Positions 36,281 to 39,959 of a DNA stretch of 39,959 nt are shown one piece after another. The notes under the pieces were generated by a model, which saw only the letters and a list, made by a program, of their open reading frames with translations, made no database searches and was not told where the DNA came from. The position numbers and the translations under genes were made by a program. Source of the stretch: Chromera velia (Eukaryota; Sar; Chromeraceae). The stretch covers positions 1 to 39,959 of the forward strand of contig JAHBMJ010001284.1 of assembly GCA_018398765.1 (NCBI GenBank), written 5' to 3'. Positions within the stretch are counted from its first letter, which is position 1; the number at the start of each line of letters is the position of its first letter.

Positions 36281-39181
36281 ATGAGCTCGACTGAGAAAGA
36301 ACCGAAGGGCGAAAAGTTCGAGAAGGTTCGTGCCTCCCTCCGGAGGGAGCTATATACATGTTATGTAGAGCGTCTCTTGAACGTTTTTGAACTCTCCGCT
36401 CGCTTACTTGCTTGCTTGCAGGGAGGTGACCTGGACGTTTCCAACGGACCTGTGAAGAAGCGACGGTGCACTGACGTCATCTGGTGCCTTCTCTTCCTCG
36501 TCCACTGGGCCGGTGTGATTGTCCTCGCAGGGGTGGCTTTCAGTCGGGGGAACCCTGAAAGATTGATCGCAGGACAGGATTTGGACGGGAACTTTTGCGG
36601 AGTTTCTGGGGTCAGTGCCTGGGCGGGCCGGTGGACCTGCTTACCCAGCTGCCTGCTGGCTTTCGCAGTCATTGGCCCCAGTCGTCCGTCTACCTGTTTT
36701 CCTCAGAAGAGATCTGTGCATTCTTTGACTTCTCCGCTCTCTGCGACTTGATGAAGGATGGCCCGTCTATCTGTTCTGCGATCGTCCTTTGGAATGCCAA
36801 GCTGTCCGCCTATAGTTTTCCCCCTATGCTGCGGGCTTCGATCCTTCTACCGATACATGCACCAAAGTCGGTGTCCATCCATTTGCCCGAGTCTCTGCCC
36901 CTTTGTATTTCTCGTCAATGGTTCCGAGCCAATGTTGTTCTCGTCCATCCGTCTATGAACCCAGTGGCAAGGACGACATCCTGCTCCACATGCTTTTCTT
37001 CCTTCTGACTGACATTGCGTGACGAGGCATGCTTGCGTCACTCTCTCTTGCGTGTATTGATTGGGTGGTATGTTGGGCCCCCTATGCAGAGCGATAAGTC
37101 GGGCTACCCGTTTCTGTACTACACAGCCAGTGTCGACTCGATTCGCTCTTCAGTCTCCGGAGCCACCACTGAGCTTCTCAACTCAGGCTCCGTCGCGGGC
37201 CTCTCAGAACTGTCGAACAGCATCGTCAAGTCCTTCTCTGGGAACACCTACTCCGTCTGTACGGACTACTGCCCCTGTTTTAACGTCGAAGGAACTGACC
37301 AGGTGAGCAACACTGCAGATCGCGTGCAGCACAGTAGATGAAAGAGGACTCGGTACGATCATCAATGTGCCCCTTTTGTCTCTTCCCTGCCAGTCAGACC
37401 TTACTCACTCAAAACCCCCCCCCCCCTCCTCCAGAGGTGGTCAAAAAACTTCCAACAACACGCGATCGGCTCAATGAGAACTTCCAACAACACGCGATCG
37501 GCTCAATGAGAACTTCCAACAACACGCGATCGGAGGGAACGGGACAGAAGAAAATCTACCAATAGATCCAAAATATTTATTTGCACATATCCAATTGCGT
37601 ATCCACGATCTACTCCTACCTGCAGACGTGTTCAACTGGCGACAACGATAAGTCCGTAGCGGCCCTGACCAGGCTCTACAACACCACAGATCCAACAGCA
37701 AGATTCAGCGCCCTGTCATCGTCTGTCTGTCCGTACGGGGAGAAGTGGTGCGTCCCCTTTCAGGTGCCCTCAGTAACGGTCTTGGACCGCTTCTGTTTTC
37801 CAGCCCTTTTGAACACGGACGGCACTCAAAAGTCCTATGGAGACTACGTGCCTTCAGAGGTGACGGGTAGCTGGGAAAGATGGGTGGGGGATGTGAAGGT
37901 GGCCTGGCCGATGCTTCCTCTGGCGTTTGGCATCGCGTTAACTTTGGGCCTCATTTTCCTCGTCCTCATTCGGTTGGTTGGTGTGTGGGCTTTGATTTCA
38001 TACACATTTTCATACACAATACCCTTTTCTGTATTCAATTTTCTTTTCCCTGAAACGATTCTGTGTATGAAATTGTGTATGAAAATGAGGGCCTCATTTT
38101 CCTCGTCCTCATTCGGTTGGTTCGTGGGCTTGAGCGTGTGATGAAGGCGGGGGGCAAATGATCGTCCTTATTGAGTGAATTAACGTACATTGAAAAGGAC
38201 TTTGATTCTTTTTCTGTTTTTTTTTTCTTTCAACGTACGGTGTCCTGTTATGAATTCTTTCGGGGTCCATCTGGAATGACTTTGAGACTTTTTTGTCTCC
38301 ACTTCGTTTTTTTTTTTGTGCTGCCCCTGCCTTCCTTCGTCTATATCTTCAGCACAGTGACAATCACTGCATTCGCTATTTCGCTTTTCTGTTTTCTTGC
38401 TTCCTGGAACTGATCTCTCGCCTTTTCGAAATGAAGTTTGACCTGCGTCGCGCTTTGCACTTAAAAAGATGCTCCGGCATTCTTGTCGTCTTTTTTTTGT
38501 GAGAGGTTTCTCAAATCATTCATTTGTGGCGTGTCTTCCGCACATACGTACGTTTACGTTTTTTTTTCAAAATTCAGATGCCTCGCCGGTGCGCTTGTGT
38601 GGATCTGCCTCTTACTGGCTGTAGCGATGTTCGCGGTTGGAGGGTATCTTCTCTGGTGGCAGGCCGGGATGGCTGAGGACGGGGTGTCAAAGCAGAGCAT
38701 GCAGATAGGGGCGTACGTGGTGTGGGGCTTGGGGGGCCTCTTTATCATCATCTGCCTTTGCATGTTCAGGACCATCCAACTGTCCATCGCCATCGTGAAA
38801 ACCGCAGCGTCGTTCCTGCAGGTGTGGGGGTTGGCAGGGGGGAAAAGGGTTAATTGGGGTGGATCTCTGTTGCATCAGGTGCCTGTTTGTGTGTGTAGGG
38901 GAGAGAGAGAAAGAGAGAGAGAGAGAGAGTCAGAAACACAGCTCAATCCGTGCTTGCTTTTGTGCTCTTCCATCACCGCCGCTCTATCGCTTCTTTTCTT
39001 TTCCTTGTCGAGACCCCTGCTCTTCTGCAGAACTGGGTGGAGACGAGGGAGGACATTTGAAGCCCTCGTCTCCTCTCGTCTCGTCCGAAATCGAAGCTCA
39101 TGCAGTCTCCTCTTGCTACTCTGTACATGAACAAAGAAAGTACATGATTCTCCTTTTCCTCTATCTTTCATCCCCTGAGTT

Positions 39182-39222
<41 letters not shown>

Positions 39223-39712
39223 AGGACGTGCCCTCCTCTCTGCTTGTCCCTCTTTTCTTCTGGGTGGCCTTCCTTGCTCTCTATGCCTGGTGGATTCTGG
39301 TGTTCCTCTACATCATCTCCTCTGTGGATCAACAGGAGACCGCCGATGGCAAGAGATTCGCATGGAGCAGGGACGTGCAGTACGCGTTCTGGTTAGTCAG
39401 TGAGTGAGAGTGAGTGAATGGGCAGATCGTGTCGATCTGTAGAGGAAGAATGAATCGAATACACTCACTAGCTGCATGGACGGAAGGAATGAATCATTCC
39501 AACGAACGTTCTGGAGTCTGAGACCGACTAAGAGGCCTGTCCCCTTGGTGTCCTTTAGTGGTCCCACTAAATTGATTGGTGAATCTGGCCTTCTGCTGCT
39601 GAATGCACTCATGTATGCACGTATGCAGGTATCATTTTTTTTCTCTGTTATGGAACAACTGTTTCCTTCTGGGCCTCTCTCAGCTGATCTTGGCAGGGGC
39701 CGTTGGAGCATG
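36281..39712 (+). CDS. SLC44 / choline transporter-like protein (CTL), 5' part, cut by the right edge
   Basis: Exons: 36281-36325, 36422-36610, 37090-37302, 37626-37972, 38578-38821, 39225-39391, 39629-39712; GT-AG with matching phases, about 430 codons so far. The start ATG opens MSSTEKEPKGEKFEK, a charged cytosolic tail. Exon 2 has CTDVIWCLLFLVHWAGV as the first membrane segment and the family signature GNPERLIAGQDLDGNFCG. Exons 3-4 form the extracellular domain with paired cysteines (CTDYCPCF, VCPYGEKWCVPF, FCFP). Exons 4-7 hold further membrane segments, including FGIALTLGLIFLVLIR, CLAGALVWICLLLAVAMF, LLVPLFFWVAFLALYAWW and YHFFSLLWNNCFLLGLSQLI. Known members move choline or ethanolamine across plasma, mitochondrial or Golgi membranes for phosphatidylcholine synthesis; the substrate here is not known. 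Remaining exons lie beyond 39959. Confidence 0.92.
37447..37533 (+). repeat. 32-bp tandem repeat, 2.7 copies, in SLC44 intron 3
   Basis: Units begin AACTTCCAACAACACGCGAT at 37447, 37479 and 37511 (partial) and are identical. They lie between exons 37090-37302 and 37626-37972, just after a C homopolymer. Confidence 0.95.
37946..38122 (+). repeat. Duplicated exon end and splice donor with inverted-repeat insert (case D)
   Basis: Perfect 34-bp direct repeats at 37946-37979 and 38089-38122 contain the last 27 bases of SLC44 exon 37626-37972 and the donor GTTGGT. The 109-bp insert (37980-38088) has inverted ends built from TTTCATACACA units (37996-38020 and 38059-38088). Only the first donor fits the downstream exon with an open frame. 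Confidence 0.93.
38903..39220 (+). repeat. (GA)n and (TC)n microsatellites in SLC44 intron 5
   Basis: A GA run at about 38903-38929 and a TC run at about 39184-39217 in intron 38822-39224. The TC run lies directly against the acceptor (CCGTGCAG) of exon 39225-39391 and serves as its polypyrimidine tract. Confidence 0.85.
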
Positions 39713-39959
39713 GTGGGCTCTTTCTTCTCTTCTTGTGCTGTATCAATCAGCTTTTGCACGGATGGATTGTTAGTTGAGGAGGACGGTTTTGTTTGTGTGA
39801 GAGAGAGCATCTTGTTTGGTGCTTTGATTGGGTCGTTCGTTCGCTAAGCGTGAGAGAGATGAATCGATTACCTTTCTGTTCTCGATCTTTCTTTGTTTGG
39901 CTTTGTCCTTCGGCCACCCATCTGCCACGAGACAGAAGAAGAAATGACAAACAAAGGTG
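39713..39959 (+). other. Start of an SLC44 intron, to the window edge
   Basis: Sequence after the inferred GTGGGC donor has stops in the exon frame and no convincing further exon. The gene is incomplete here. Confidence 0.5.

Overview
The window is nuclear DNA of a unicellular eukaryote. Genes are split into many short exons by GT-AG introns of roughly 0.2-1 kb. Spacers and introns are full of microsatellites (TC, TG, GAAA, GGAA, GACA, CATT), and there is one 52-base assembly gap (17408-17459). The gene content (MORN-repeat protein, SLC44-type transporter, hnRNP F/H-type RRMs) fits a protist. A chromerid or other alveolate, or a stramenopile, is my best guess, but nothing here fixes the lineage.

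Left third (about 0.8-17.0 kb, plus strand): one large gene for an RNA-binding protein of about 2,950 residues. Sixteen exons join with matching phases. The domain order is HTH1 - quasi-RRM1 - HTH2 - quasi-RRM2 - HTH3, where HTH is a repeated module resembling LOTUS/OST-HTH. The linkers are long and disordered, including one 3.2-kb Pro/Gln/His-rich exon.

Middle (17.0-24.5 kb): spacer with microsatellites and no convincing gene. From 24.5 to 29.6 kb lies an AT-rich island of nested mobile-element remains: a 505-bp inverted-repeat element, a 576-bp inverted-repeat element, a 1.15-kb element holding a degenerate ORF, and dispersed copies of a shared terminus.

Right part: a minus-strand gene (30230-35294) for a protein of about 261 residues made almost wholly of MORN repeats (nine plus a partial one). 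It is divergent, across about 1 kb, from a plus-strand SLC44/choline-transporter-like gene (starts 36281) that runs off the right edge.

The most interesting signal cuts across all three genes. Four exon boundaries (4972-5078, 31889-31999, 32980-33123, 37946-38122) carry 30-45 bp direct duplications of the exon end plus its splice site. Each pair flanks a 35-109 bp insert with palindromic ends built from related words (TGCATT, TTCATACACA). Two inserts in different genes share an almost identical 18-base end in the same orientation relative to transcription. This looks like a family of short elements that duplicate splice junctions (introner-like), and I do not recognise it. A fifth boundary (31108-31256) has a 53-bp tandem triplication of an exon end and its splice donor.
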